NCBI GenBank assembly: GCA_964611435.1
Contig: CAZSXT010000009.1
Span: 51,248-115,247, forward strand
Length of the DNA: 64,000 bases
Source of the DNA: JAYPHU01 sp964611435
Lineage (GTDB): Bacteria > Pseudomonadota > Alphaproteobacteria > Rhodospirillales > UBA2165
Reading direction: 5' to 3'
A model generated the notes under the pieces. It saw only the letters and a list, made by a program, of their open reading frames with translations. It was not told where the DNA came from and made no database searches. Positions within the stretch are counted from its first letter, which is position 1. Every line of letters begins with the position of its first letter. Shown here in pieces: positions 15,518-24,603 of the stretch. A program made the translations under genes and the position numbers.

Positions 15518-16399
15518 ATGGCCGTTCAAACGATCAACATTTCCCTGACCCCCGAAGCCAACCTTTCCCGATATTTGCAGGAAATCCGCAAGTTCCCGAT
15601 GCTCAAGCAGGAGGACGAAGTCGATCTGGCGAACCGTTGGATCAAAAGCGAAGACCATGAAGCCGCCCACGCGCTGGTCAACAGCCACCTGCGGCTCGTC
15701 GCCAAGATTGCCATGGGCTATCGCGGCTACGGTCTGCCTGTCGGTGAACTTATTTCTGAAGGCAATGTCGGCATGATGCAGGCGGTGAAACGGTTTGATC
15801 CCGATAAGGGGTTCCGTCTCGCCACCTACGCCATTTGGTGGATCCGCGCCGCCATCCAGGAGTACATTTTGCATTCCTGGTCGCTGGTGAAGATGGGAAC
15901 CACGGCGGCGCAGAAGAAACTGTTCTTCAACCTGCGCAAGCTCAAGAACGAAATGAAAGCGATTGATGATGGTGATCTCCTGCCGGAACAGGTCTCTCAG
16001 ATTGCCGAAAGGCTCAATGTTTCCGAAAACGAAGTCGTGTCCATGAACCGCCGGATGGCCAAGCCCGACAGCTCCCTGAATGCGCCAGTGCGCGAAGAAG
16101 GAGAGGGTGAGTGGCTGGATTGGCTGACCGATGATCAGGTATCCCAGGAAGATCAGATGGTGAAGTCCGAGGAACTGGACAATCGCCGTATTCTGCTGGC
16201 CCATGCCATGGAAGGCCTGAAGGAGCGGGAGCGCCACATCCTGGTGGAGCGTCGTCTCAAGGACTCGCCGGCCACTCTGGAAATTCTCAGCCAGAAATTC
16301 GGCATTTCCCGGGAGCGTGTCCGCCAGATCGAAGTGCGTGCCTTTGAGAAATTGCAAAAATCCATGCGTAACGCCGCGTTGGAACAACGCATCGGGTAG
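15518..16399 (+). CDS. rpoH: RNA polymerase sigma factor RpoH (sigma-32)
   Basis: 293 residues, the size of alphaproteobacterial RpoH. Region 2 contains LVNSHLRLVAKIAMGYRGYGLPVGELISEGNVGMMQAVKRFDP and YAIWWIRAAIQEYIL. The RpoH-specific segment follows as LVKMGTTAAQKKLFFNLRKLK, where Q-K-K-L-F-F-N-L-R is the RpoH box. Region 4 contains RESRVRQIEV-like helix-turn-helix text (ISRERVRQIEVRAFEKL). It directs heat-shock transcription. The 149-base leader holds no unmistakable promoter. A strong terminator follows the stop codon. Confidence 0.96.
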   Translation: MAVQTINISLTPEANLSRYLQEIRKFPMLKQEDEVDLANRWIKSEDHEAAHALVNSHLRLVAKIAMGYRGYGLPVGELISEGNVGMMQAVKRFDPDKGFRLATYAIWWIRAAIQEYILHSWSLVKMGTTAAQKKLFFNLRKLKNEMKAIDDGDLLPEQVSQIAERLNVSENEVVSMNRRMAKPDSSLNAPVREEGEGEWLDWLTDDQVSQEDQMVKSEELDNRRILLAHAMEGLKERERHILVERRLKDSPATLEILSQKFGISRERVRQIEVRAFEKLQKSMRNAALEQRIG

Positions 16400-16423
16400 T
16401 GTCTCTTAACCGATTTCAACACG

Positions 16424-16447
16424 AACGCCCCTTCGGGGGCGTTTTTC
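16424..16447 (+). terminator. Rho-independent terminator after rpoH
   Basis: AACGCCCC at 16424-16431 pairs with GGGGCGTT at 16436-16443 around a TTCG loop and runs into TTTCTTT. It starts 25 bases after the rpoH stop and separates it from the convergent gene ending at 16458. Confidence 0.9.
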
Positions 16448-16457
16448 TTTGGGGAAT

Positions 16458-17081
16458 TTAGGCGGCGGTGGCCTTGTCGGTCTCGGACTCCGGTTCGGCC
16501 GGTGATTCCGCCTCGCCTTCGGCCTCGGTGGGGGCGTTTTCGCCGCTTTGTTCCGAGTCCATATCGCCCTGAGCCTCGGAATCGTCGGCTAGCGGCGCGG
16601 CATAGGTCGCGGCGTTCCCGGCGTGGGCCAGATCCATTGCTTCTGGCCCGACGGCAACGCCGTCGCCCCAATCCTTTATGAGAGCTTTTTGCTCTTCCCG
16701 AAGTTGGGCAACCCGGTGTTGGGCGATCACGGTGAGCAGCGCGACGACAATCGGCGGTACAAAGAAATAGATCAGCCAGCCAAAAGACGCGGCGGCGAAC
16801 ATGATGATCAGTTCAAACGGACTGGTCAGGATGGCAAAAGCCTGCGCCACATTGTTGTCGCCGTTCCAAAGTTTCAACGCGGCCGGGCAAATGCCGGCCA
16901 AGTTCATCCCGCCGACGCAGAATGTGGCGTACTTTTTAGGAGAGCGGTCAATAAGGTAGGCGACAATTCCCGGGATCAAACCGCAGATGATCAGCAGCAC
17001 CATGCCCGGAAAGATAAAAAGGGCGCCAGCGGCAAATAACGCCCACCAGATAATCGCCATTGAACTGTTTTTGGATGCCAT
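16458..17081 (-). CDS. Multi-pass membrane protein of unknown function with acidic C-terminal tail
   Basis: Not recognised. The 207-residue protein has about three to four membrane helices in its first 120 residues (IIWWALFAAGALFIFPGMVLL..., FELIIMFAAASFGWLIYFFVPPIVVALL) and a cytoplasmic tail rich in Glu, Asp, Ser and Ala (from about residue 165). It begins eight bases after the pseudokinase gene stop, with GGCGGGAA as ribosome site, so the two are one operon. A membrane partner for the tail-anchored pseudokinase is the simplest reading, but this is inferred from order alone. Confidence 0.75.
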   Translation of the reverse strand: MASKNSSMAIIWWALFAAGALFIFPGMVLLIICGLIPGIVAYLIDRSPKKYATFCVGGMNLAGICPAALKLWNGDNNVAQAFAILTSPFELIIMFAAASFGWLIYFFVPPIVVALLTVIAQHRVAQLREEQKALIKDWGDGVAVGPEAMDLAHAGNAATYAAPLADDSEAQGDMDSEQSGENAPTEAEGEAESPAEPESETDKATAA

Positions 17082-17089
17082 TTCCCGCC

Positions 17090-19129
17090 TCAGGCCGAGA
17101 TAATTAACAGTGCGATGACGAAGGTCATGATGGTTATCGAGGTGACCGCCGCGATCTGTTTCGCCGTACGGTCTGTTTTCAAAGAATCAGGTCCCATATC
17201 CTCCTGGATTTGCTGAATTTCATCTTCCGCCAACTTGAACTGAGCGACCGCCATGGAATAGCCCTGCTGATCAATGAGACGCGCTTCCGGGTCGTCAAGA
17301 AGGTCGACGAGCGCCGGTAATTGACCGCTCCGGACCAGATCCGGCACCGCTGCTTTAATCGCCTTGCGGGTTATGCGGCTATGGTAGAGTTTGATCACCA
17401 GACCAACTTGTCCGCCGATCCAGCGGGCGAGACCCAAAAGGCTATCCGGCCCGAATCTTACCTGCAGTTCGGCCAACAGCTTCAAAATCGCCATGATCTT
17501 GAGAGCGTCGTCCGGGTCATTCAGCCCGTTCAACATGGATTCGATGCTGCCTTTGATCCTGGCGGCGATAAATGCGGCGATATGCCGGTCGATGGGTGGG
17601 GTTTTCGTATCGACGCGCTTTTCGGCGGCATTCAAGGTTGGCAGCAGGTCCTCAATTTTTAAGACGTATTCGTGCTTCACCAGCGGGCTTTGGCACGTGA
17701 GACCGTCGTTTAGTTCGTAGAGGCAGCGTTCAACGCCAAAACCAGGACCGGCTTTTTGCAGATACCCTTTGATCCTGATATAGGCGTCATTCTCGATGTA
17801 GACCGATTCTTGAGAGAGCGCTGAGGCTTCGAACCAAGCTTGCGGGACGTTCTTGATAATGGATTCCGCCAAGATTCGAACATTACTGCCGCGCAGGCGT
17901 TCGATCGCCAGGGCCGTGCCAAAAGCATCCGGCATGTAGGACACGCCTTTGTAGCGAATGGGTGCAATCGGGTCCATGATCATCAAAACACGGGTGAGCA
18001 ACATTTGCTCTTTGTCCGGATTCTCCTCGTCCGCGTCGCCGGTAACTTCAACCCTGCCGGCGATGGATGCCGCCATGTCCTTGTTGTCCAGGCCCCGCGA
18101 TATCCACTGTTCGACGGTCCCGTCCCTGATCATTTTGATGGCTGATTCCGGCCGGCGGGCCATCGAATAGGCCAATGTCCGGAGGCTTACATGCCCGAAG
18201 TCGCCGAACATAAGTGGGCGTTGCGACTTCTTTTGACCTGACGATTGGGTCGGTGGCACGCGCCGTCCGCTGGACCATAACTCTACTTCGTCCAGACCCC
18301 ATCGTTCCTCGGGGTCGTCATTCAAGAGCCCCCGGATCAAATCCAGCATAGTCGCGGTATACAGATTGCTGCCGACCAGGGCTTGGAAGGAGGTGTCCAC
18401 TATCTTGGAGATAATCAGGGCTTCCTTGGATTTTCCCAGGAATGGCAGCTCCTTTTGGCAGAGAAAGGCTAATGTGACCCCCAGGGCATACATATCGTCG
18501 GAGGTTTCACCTGCACCCCGGCCGCCATCGTCCGCCATGCTTCGCTCGATCGTCTCGTAGGCGACGGGCTGATCGAATCCGGCGGGGGCGGATACAAAAT
18601 CCCCCAGTACCATTTCATCCCGTTCTTCGGTGGTGAAAAACAGATTGTCATGCCGGATCGCCCGGTGGGTCAGATTGCGAAAACTCAGATTGCCGATGGC
18701 AAGTACGATGGTGTCCAGGCTTAACCGTATATAGTCGACCCGGAGATAGTCCGAGGTTTCGGCGGCAAACACATCGGACAGCCGTCCGCCCAACGGTTTT
18801 TGATAGATGAGGGCCAGAGCCTTTTGTTCCAGGCTGGGCCAATACACGGTGCCGTAGTCGAGCAGATGCAAGCAGCCCGGAATTTCACTGTTCTTAATTT
18901 CATCCAGTTCGAGAGCGCGAATCGGGAGACCAGGAGTGCACATAAGGGCGAACATTTTGACGCCGGGATTCTGGCTGTCGATGACCTCGAACGCCTTGGC
19001 CGACGGTGAATCAAGTTCGGGAAGCGGCTTAGACGGAAATATATCGTACCGCTGACGAATCGTGACCGGTGGCGCGTCGCCGGGCGGAGGCGCGACGTCA
19101 ACTTCGGCTTCGAGTGATGATTCCGCCAT
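17090..19129 (-). CDS. Tail-anchored protein-kinase-like protein (predicted pseudokinase)
   Basis: About 679 residues from ATG 19129; a TTG at 19165 would extend it. The first 300 residues follow the protein kinase fold: the catalytic-loop counterpart reads THRAIRHDNLFF (residues 154-165), the DFG counterpart GDFVSAP (176-182), and the subdomain IX counterpart SDDMYALGVTLAFL. The catalytic Asp of HRD is Ala157, the DFG glycine is Val, and no lysine is seen in the VAIK-like FALMC strand. It should therefore be a pseudokinase or have atypical catalysis. The middle region (about 320-650) is helical and unrecognised. The C-terminus is one transmembrane helix (SITIMTFVIALLII), so the protein is tail-anchored with a cytosolic kinase domain. 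It is co-transcribed with the membrane gene downstream. Confidence 0.8.
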   Translation of the reverse strand: MAESSLEAEVDVAPPPGDAPPVTIRQRYDIFPSKPLPELDSPSAKAFEVIDSQNPGVKMFALMCTPGLPIRALELDEIKNSEIPGCLHLLDYGTVYWPSLEQKALALIYQKPLGGRLSDVFAAETSDYLRVDYIRLSLDTIVLAIGNLSFRNLTHRAIRHDNLFFTTEERDEMVLGDFVSAPAGFDQPVAYETIERSMADDGGRGAGETSDDMYALGVTLAFLCQKELPFLGKSKEALIISKIVDTSFQALVGSNLYTATMLDLIRGLLNDDPEERWGLDEVELWSSGRRVPPTQSSGQKKSQRPLMFGDFGHVSLRTLAYSMARRPESAIKMIRDGTVEQWISRGLDNKDMAASIAGRVEVTGDADEENPDKEQMLLTRVLMIMDPIAPIRYKGVSYMPDAFGTALAIERLRGSNVRILAESIIKNVPQAWFEASALSQESVYIENDAYIRIKGYLQKAGPGFGVERCLYELNDGLTCQSPLVKHEYVLKIEDLLPTLNAAEKRVDTKTPPIDRHIAAFIAARIKGSIESMLNGLNDPDDALKIMAILKLLAELQVRFGPDSLLGLARWIGGQVGLVIKLYHSRITRKAIKAAVPDLVRSGQLPALVDLLDDPEARLIDQQGYSMAVAQFKLAEDEIQQIQEDMGPDSLKTDRTAKQIAAVTSITIMTFVIALLIISA

Positions 19130-19270
19130 GGAAATCCGTTTCTGCAGCGTTAACCCGCAGGCCAACCACTCACCCGGTGGCCCGGTGCTCAGTGTACCCC
19201 GTTATACGACGAGGTCCGAGAAATAATACAGAGCAAAACCTTAACTATCGGATAACCGCCCCTATGGGCG

Positions 19271-20563
19271 TTAATCGGCGAACGGATCGTTGACCAGTAT
19301 TGTGTCTTCCCGCTCCGGACTGGTCGATAGAAGCGCGACGGGCGCCTCAATCAACTCCTCGACACGGCGGATATACTTCACCGCCGTCGCCGGCAGTTCA
19401 GCCCAGCTCCTGGCGCCTTGAGTGCTCTCGTTCCAGCCGTCCAGAGTCTCGTAAATGGGCGTGACCTTGGCTTGCGCTGTCGCAGAGGCCGGCAAATAAT
19501 CATATTGTTCGCCGTCAATTTCATAGCCGATACAGACGTTCAGCGATTCCATCCCGTCCAAAACATCCAGTTTTGTCAGGGCAATGCCGCTGATCCCGCC
19601 AACCTTCACCGCTTGACGCACCAAGACCGCATCGAACCAGCCGCACCGGCGTTTGCGCCCAGTGACCGTGCCAAACTCGTGCCCGCGTTCACCCAGAAGC
19701 TGGCCGATTTCATCCTCCAGTTCGGTGGGGAAGGGGCCCGAGCCGACTCGGGTTGTATAGGCCTTGGTGATACCCAAAACATAGTCCGCCACTTTTGGGC
19801 CCTGGCCGGAACCGACGGCCGCCTGACCGGCAACCGTGTTGGACGAGGTGACATATGGGTAGGTGCCGTGGTCATTATCCAGCATGGTGCCTTGGGCGCC
19901 TTCAAACAGAATGCGTTTTCCCTGCCGGCGAACCTCATCCAGTTTGCGCCAAACGGTGGCCGAATAGGGCAGCAGTTTGGGGGCGATGTCGAGAAGCTGG
20001 TCCAGGACCTCACCGCGATCCACTTCCGAAGAGCCCAGGCCCCGCAGCAACGCATTGTGATGCATCAGAAGCTGATCGACCCGTTGTTCAAGCAATTCCC
20101 GGTCCGCCAAATCGCCGACCCGGATGGCGCGGCGGCCCACCTTGTCTTCATAAGCCGGACCGATGCCCCGGCCCGTGGTGCCGATCTTGGCCCGTCCCAA
20201 GGCTTCTTCCCGGGCGTGATCCAGCCCTTGGTGCAATGGCAGGATCAGGGACGCATTCTCGGCAACCACCAGATTGTCCGGCGACACGGCCACGCCCAGT
20301 TCACGGATGGCGTCAATCTCCTTCAGCAGCGCCCAGGGGTCAATTACGACGCCGTTGCCGATTACCGACAGTTTGCCGGGCCGGACAATGCCCGAGGGCA
20401 GGAGGCTTAGCTTGTAGGTCACATTGTCGATGACAAGCGTGTGCCCGGCGTTGTGACCGCCTTGAAACCGGACCACGACGTCCGCCCGTTCCGACAGCCA
20501 GTCAACGATCTTACCTTTTCCCTCGTCACCCCATTGGGAGCCGACGACCACTACATTTGCCAT
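19271..20563 (-). CDS. purA: Adenylosuccinate synthetase
   Basis: 430 residues. It catalyses GTP-dependent joining of IMP and aspartate to adenylosuccinate, the first step from IMP to AMP. The N-terminus VVVGSQWGDEGKGKIVDWLSERAD contains the P-loop-like GDEGKGK with catalytic Asp and Lys. QGGHNAGHTLV, GTTGRGIGPAYEDK, FEGAQGTMLDNDHGTYPYVTSSN and GVGTGPFPTE-like RVGSGPFPTE blocks are all present. HisZ lies 32 bases upstream on the same strand, so hisZ-purA is probably an operon. Confidence 0.98.
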   Translation of the reverse strand: MANVVVVGSQWGDEGKGKIVDWLSERADVVVRFQGGHNAGHTLVIDNVTYKLSLLPSGIVRPGKLSVIGNGVVIDPWALLKEIDAIRELGVAVSPDNLVVAENASLILPLHQGLDHAREEALGRAKIGTTGRGIGPAYEDKVGRRAIRVGDLADRELLEQRVDQLLMHHNALLRGLGSSEVDRGEVLDQLLDIAPKLLPYSATVWRKLDEVRRQGKRILFEGAQGTMLDNDHGTYPYVTSSNTVAGQAAVGSGQGPKVADYVLGITKAYTTRVGSGPFPTELEDEIGQLLGERGHEFGTVTGRKRRCGWFDAVLVRQAVKVGGISGIALTKLDVLDGMESLNVCIGYEIDGEQYDYLPASATAQAKVTPIYETLDGWNESTQGARSWAELPATAVKYIRRVEELIEAPVALLSTSPEREDTILVNDPFAD

Positions 20564-20595
20564 TTAAACAACTCGCTTCTTATCATTCGGTTTGA

Positions 20596-21750
20596 TCAAA
20601 CTTCTTTTGGTACGCCATTCACCAGGCTATGGGTGCAATTAAGACGCCGTGCTTCATCGGTTGAATCGGTCCCGTCTTTCAACGAACTGACCGTTATCCA
20701 TCCGTCCGCATGTAGGGCCTCCAGGGCGTCACTACCGGTGTCCATGGGGACGCACACCCGTTTGGCCGCCACCACCGCGGGGGCAGCCTTCAAAATCGAA
20801 TCGACAAATAGCGTAATGCCCGTGGCATCCTCCTCCGGTCCGCCAGTGTCCGGCCCAGTCCGATATCGGCCGCCCCGGCCCAGCTCGCCGGTTATTTCCC
20901 GTGCGAACACCGTGAACGTCAGACCGGAATGGTATTCATAACCCCGAAGTTCGACCGGATCGACGGTAAGCCGGATCTCCGGCATTTTTGTCCGCAAGAT
21001 GGAAATCACGGCCTCCAGTTGAGCCAATTCGCTTTCCGCCTCTCCGGACATGCCGATGGCGCGCAGCTCCGGTAAGGCCTCATCCGCCGGTCCGACCGCG
21101 TCAATGAGAGCGGTAAATGCCGCCGCGTTGCCGCCAAGCAGGGCTTTGATCTCGGCCGTATCTTTTTGGTTCAGAGCGCCTCGGAATTCTTCACCGATGG
21201 CGCTCAGGTCCAAATTGTGCTGGGCGCACAGAATGGGCACCAGGGTCGGCAGTCCCAAATCCACGGAAAGTCCGGTGATGCCCCGGGATTCCAGTCCTTG
21301 GATCGCCAGAAGGATTACTTCCGCATCCGCTGCCGGCAACGACGAGCCGATCAGCTCTATTCCGGTTTGGCCGAACTGACGTTCGGGACGGAGCGCTGAG
21401 CCGCGTACTCTTAGAACCTGGCCGGCATAGCTGAGCCGGAGAGGCCGTGGCACATCCGAGAGCCGGGTAGCGGCGATCCGGGCAATTTGCAGGGTCATGT
21501 CAGCGCGGAGTCCCATCATCCGTTGAGAAATCGGATCCATCAGCCTAAATGTCTGCGATGCCGTTGCCGCGCCGCTGCCGCCAATCAGATTTTCTTCGAA
21601 TTCCAGAAGGGGCGGTTTCACCCGCTCAAAGCCGTGCCGGGCAAAGTGAGACATCAATGCCTCTGTCATGCCGGCTTCGAATTCGGCATCCGGCGGCAGA
21701 ACATCGGCAAGACCAGCCGGCAACAGGGCTTTGTGGGCTTTGGCGTTCAT
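20596..21750 (-). CDS. hisZ: ATP phosphoribosyltransferase regulatory subunit HisZ
   Basis: 384 residues resembling the catalytic core of class II histidyl-tRNA synthetase: LPAGLADVLPPDAEFEAGMTEALMSHFARHGFERVKPPLLEFEE, motif-2-like FRLMDPISQRMMGLRADMTLQIARIAATRL, and ERQFGQTGIELIG. There is no anticodon-binding domain, the hallmark of HisZ. HisZ activates short-form HisG and confers histidine feedback. hisG is not in the window, so the two subunits are encoded apart. Confidence 0.93.
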   Translation of the reverse strand: MNAKAHKALLPAGLADVLPPDAEFEAGMTEALMSHFARHGFERVKPPLLEFEENLIGGSGAATASQTFRLMDPISQRMMGLRADMTLQIARIAATRLSDVPRPLRLSYAGQVLRVRGSALRPERQFGQTGIELIGSSLPAADAEVILLAIQGLESRGITGLSVDLGLPTLVPILCAQHNLDLSAIGEEFRGALNQKDTAEIKALLGGNAAAFTALIDAVGPADEALPELRAIGMSGEAESELAQLEAVISILRTKMPEIRLTVDPVELRGYEYHSGLTFTVFAREITGELGRGGRYRTGPDTGGPEEDATGITLFVDSILKAAPAVVAAKRVCVPMDTGSDALEALHADGWITVSSLKDGTDSTDEARRLNCTHSLVNGVPKEV

Positions 21751-21902
21751 GAAAAAATTCTCGTGATCAGTTCCGGTGGCCGGATGTCAGGGTTGGCCAG
21801 ATTGACGCAGAGCTCGAAAGGTTCGCAAACGGGGCGTTTATACTGAGATTCCAGCGCGATGACACCCTAAAATCAACATTTCACGGACTGAGGGCCCGAA
21901 CC

Positions 21903-22502
21903 CTACGGTAGACTGATCCTGCGTCCGCGCACGGTTTCTCCCAGATGGGGCAATAGTTCAGGAACCATCCGCCTTAGCAGAACCGCCGGATCGCCCCCAG
22001 TGTATTCCACGGCGACTTGTCCCTCCCAAAGTCTAGGACCTTGTTTGGGGTCCAGCATAAACTCAAGCAAGTAGCGCGAAGCGGTATTGGGCTGACCGGG
22101 ACGGGCCGTATTCAATACGCCCCCGCTTTCACTGGAGTAAAGATTTAGCCGGACACTGGCATTCTCCCCTCCCTGCCGGCCGCCATGCCCTTCGAGCTCA
22201 AGGAAATGCCTGCGTTGGCCATCGGTCCAAGAGCCCTTCAAGGTCTTGATTTCAAACGATAAAGAGATATCCTCCTGATCCGAGACCACATAGCCTATAG
22301 CCTTCAACTGGTCCCGAATCGCCCGCGCGACCGCGATATCCTGATCGGAATTGTCCCAGGCTTTGACGCTGATGGTTTTCTCATCTTTGAACAGGCGATA
22401 GGCGTTGGCGGTTACGATGCCGTCCCCAGCTTGGGTTTCGGGTATCAGGGCGGCGGTAAATAGGGCGACAACTATGGTCCCGATCAGGGCTCGTGGGGCC
22501 AT
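21903..22502 (-). CDS. Exported protein of unknown function (DUF4136-like)
   Basis: I take ATG 22502 as start, which gives a signal peptide (APRALIGTIVVALFTAALIPETQAG) and about 199 residues; an upstream start at 22547 would bury it. There is no lipobox cysteine, so it should be periplasmic. The layout, with a strand-helix unit containing IAVARAIRDQLKAIGYVVSDQEDISLSFEI and a C-terminal helix, resembles DUF4136-type envelope proteins, but the match is weak. It is 100 bases downstream of the glycosyltransferase gene on the same strand. Confidence 0.65.
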   Translation of the reverse strand: MAPRALIGTIVVALFTAALIPETQAGDGIVTANAYRLFKDEKTISVKAWDNSDQDIAVARAIRDQLKAIGYVVSDQEDISLSFEIKTLKGSWTDGQRRHFLELEGHGGRQGGENASVRLNLYSSESGGVLNTARPGQPNTASRYLLEFMLDPKQGPRLWEGQVAVEYTGGDPAVLLRRMVPELLPHLGETVRGRRISLP

Positions 22503-22602
22503 GACGAATTTCCTCACTGAATAAAAAACGGCAGGCGATTTAGGCATTCCTGGTAACGAAGATCATGAATCCGCCTGGATTCGGAGTCAACAGTCCGCAG
22601 AC

Positions 22603-23583
22603 CTAAAGGCTTAACTGCAGGGGCGCTTCGGGCTGATTCTGGACGTCGTAATTGATGAAGCTGATCAACAAGAAGCTTCCCACAAGGACAGGAAGCGCCG
22701 CCAATATCACCACGCCGGTGGCTGCGGGTACGCCCGTCAGGAAGCTCTCGTACCACTTGACCGTACCGTATATCGCACCAAATCCACTGAGGATCAGACC
22801 CAGGATGAGTTCCAACGAGGCGGCGCTGAAGTCCCGTAGAAAATATGTGTAGAAAATGCGGCGCAACAGGTTTCCAGAGTGTTTCCAGACAAAGGGGAGC
22901 AATATCTTGGGGATGCTGAGATGGCTCTTCTCATCGCCGTAAATGGCTTCGATGGGCACATCCATGACCACAGCCCGGAGAACGCCTAGGTGAAACAGGA
23001 TATCCGATTCAAAGAAGTACCCTTTGGCAATGCGGTCAACGGGCAGCAACTGCGCGACCCTCGCATGGATCGCGGTAAAGCCGTTGGTCGGATCAAAAAT
23101 TTTCCAGTACCCGCTGGACATTTTTGAGGCGAAGGACAGAATCAGATTCCCGATAAGCCGGGTCAGCGGCATGGCGGAAATGCCATCCAGATTATAAAAC
23201 CGGTTTCCCTTCGCATAGTCCGCTCTTCCCGCCACGATGGGGCGGATGAGAGACTCGATCTTGGCCGGGTCCATTTGCCCGTCCCCGTCCACTTTGACGA
23301 TGATATCGGCGCCCAGTTCCAACGCCTTGGCGTATCCTGTCATGGTAGCACCGCCGACGCCCTGATTGGCGTCATGAACCACCACGTGGATGCGAGGGTC
23401 CTGATGGTTTTCCCGAACATACGCACCGGTTCCCTCAGGACAGGCATCATCGACCACGATGATATGAGCGACCCGGTCGCCAAATTTGTGCAACACCGCC
23501 CCGACCCGGTCTTTTTCCTTATAGCACGGGATGACGGCGGCGACCTTTGGCAGGGTGTTTGAAGAGCTGGTGTTTTCGGACAT
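22603..23583 (-). CDS. Family 2 glycosyltransferase with C-terminal membrane helices (polyprenyl-phosphate sugar transferase type)
   Basis: About 326 residues from ATG 23583; the frame extends to 23685 but that part is not family-like. The N-terminal GT-A domain reads VAAVIPCYKEKDRVGAVLHKF, IIVVDDACPEGTG, ANQGVGGATMTGYAKAL and the metal-binding KVDGDGQMDP. Two hydrophobic segments occupy the C-terminal 90 residues (ASLELILGLILSGFGAIYG and GVVILAALPVLVGSFLLISF). This is the arrangement of dolichol- or undecaprenyl-phosphate mannosyl/glucosyl transferases, which make lipid-linked sugars at the inner membrane. No polysaccharide cluster surrounds it. Confidence 0.88.
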   Translation of the reverse strand: MSENTSSSNTLPKVAAVIPCYKEKDRVGAVLHKFGDRVAHIIVVDDACPEGTGAYVRENHQDPRIHVVVHDANQGVGGATMTGYAKALELGADIIVKVDGDGQMDPAKIESLIRPIVAGRADYAKGNRFYNLDGISAMPLTRLIGNLILSFASKMSSGYWKIFDPTNGFTAIHARVAQLLPVDRIAKGYFFESDILFHLGVLRAVVMDVPIEAIYGDEKSHLSIPKILLPFVWKHSGNLLRRIFYTYFLRDFSAASLELILGLILSGFGAIYGTVKWYESFLTGVPAATGVVILAALPVLVGSFLLISFINYDVQNQPEAPLQLSL

Positions 23584-23679
23584 AAGAGGCGGATTCAGTT
23601 TCAGTGTGCCAAACAATACTGAGCGTAGAATCTCTGCGCAAGAGCGGACCGCCGAGGGCAGCGCGGAAAATACGCACAA

Positions 23680-23695
23680 ATACAAAGGTTTGTAT
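23680..23695. promoter_or_regulatory. Perfect inverted repeat between the glycosyltransferase and Crp-type genes
   Basis: ATACAAA at 23680-23686 and TTTGTAT at 23689-23695 are perfect inverted arms around GG. The site lies between divergent genes, 71 bases before the Crp-type start, where an operator would be expected. It does not match the FNR (TTGAT-N4-ATCAA) or CRP consensus. Confidence 0.4.
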
Positions 23696-23740
23696 CCTGA
23701 TCAGATATGCTAGATTCTGAACTGGAACCGGTCCTCCGGT

Positions 23741-23771
23741 GAAATTTGGGGTGAGGGAAATTTGGGGTGAG
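23741..23771 (+). repeat. Tandem 15-bp repeat covering the Crp-type gene's translation start
   Basis: GAAATTTGGGGTGAG occurs at 23741-23755 and again at 23757-23771. Each copy holds a GGGGTG that reads as a ribosome site merging into GTG. The second GTG (23767) is in frame with the regulator and the first (23751) is not. It looks like a small duplication of the start region. Confidence 0.6.
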
Positions 23772-24462
23772 TACGCCTCAGGTACATGATTTGGCGAATA
23801 TCGGGATTCTTGCCGATTTGACGCCGGAAGAACGGCGCGATTTTGAAATGTCGTGCCGATGGCGGCGCTTCTCGCCTGACGAGCAAACCATCAGTCAGCA
23901 GGAGGAATCCCGAGACGTCTATTTTATCACCCGCGGGCGAGTCCGCGTGGTTAGTTTTACATTCTCTGGGAAAGAGGTGGCGTTGGAGGATTTGCTGGCC
24001 GGCGCCTATTTCGGAGAGTTGGCGGCGCTTGACGGCAAGCCGCGCTCGACGTCGGTTCTGGCGGTCGAGGATTCAGATATCGCCAAGATTTCAGGGGAAC
24101 GCTCTCTCCGGGTGTTGGAGAAGCATCCGCAGGTGGCGCTTAAAGTGATGCGGAACATGGCGGGGATTATCCGCACCTCAACGGCGAGAATTATCGACCT
24201 CAGCACCCTTGGCGCGAACAACCGGGTTCATGGGGAGCTTCTCCGTCAGGCCCGCGCCGTGTCCAGCGATGGCAATACGGCCGTGTTAAAGCCCATTCCG
24301 GTTCATAGCGATATGGCGAGCCGGGCCAGTACAACCCGGGAGACGGTGGCCCGCGTCCTCAGTGACCTTTCTAGAAAGGGTATCGTAAAGCGGGAGAAAG
24401 AGTCCCTGGTTATTTGCGATGTTGAGACGTTGGAAGAAATGGTTGAAGATGTCCGGGGATAA
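23767..24462 (+). CDS. Crp/Fnr-family transcriptional regulator
   Basis: 231 residues. The N-terminal cyclic-nucleotide-binding beta-roll includes GAYFGELAALDGKPRSTSVLAVEDS, with the phosphate-binding Gly-Glu, Arg-Ser and a following Thr/Ser, so a cAMP- or cGMP-binding role is plausible. The C-terminal helix-turn-helix is seen as SDMASRASTTRETVARVLSDLSRKGIVKREKES. There are no clustered N-terminal cysteines, so it is not an oxygen-sensing FNR. The GTG start at 23767 is chosen by homology length; the start region is a tandem repeat. It stands alone, 141 bases before divK. Confidence 0.9.
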   Translation: MSTPQVHDLANIGILADLTPEERRDFEMSCRWRRFSPDEQTISQQEESRDVYFITRGRVRVVSFTFSGKEVALEDLLAGAYFGELAALDGKPRSTSVLAVEDSDIAKISGERSLRVLEKHPQVALKVMRNMAGIIRTSTARIIDLSTLGANNRVHGELLRQARAVSSDGNTAVLKPIPVHSDMASRASTTRETVARVLSDLSRKGIVKREKESLVICDVETLEEMVEDVRG

Positions 24463-24603
24463 ATTTATCTCAGATTGTTACGGTTTTCCCTAATTTTTTC
24501 CTTGAATAACCCGCCCGGATAACAAATCTATAAGAAACTGGCTTTTGGGCGCCCTTTTGGATGTGGTTGCAAGGGACCGGGCCTCAGGGAGTATGGTTTA
24601 CTC

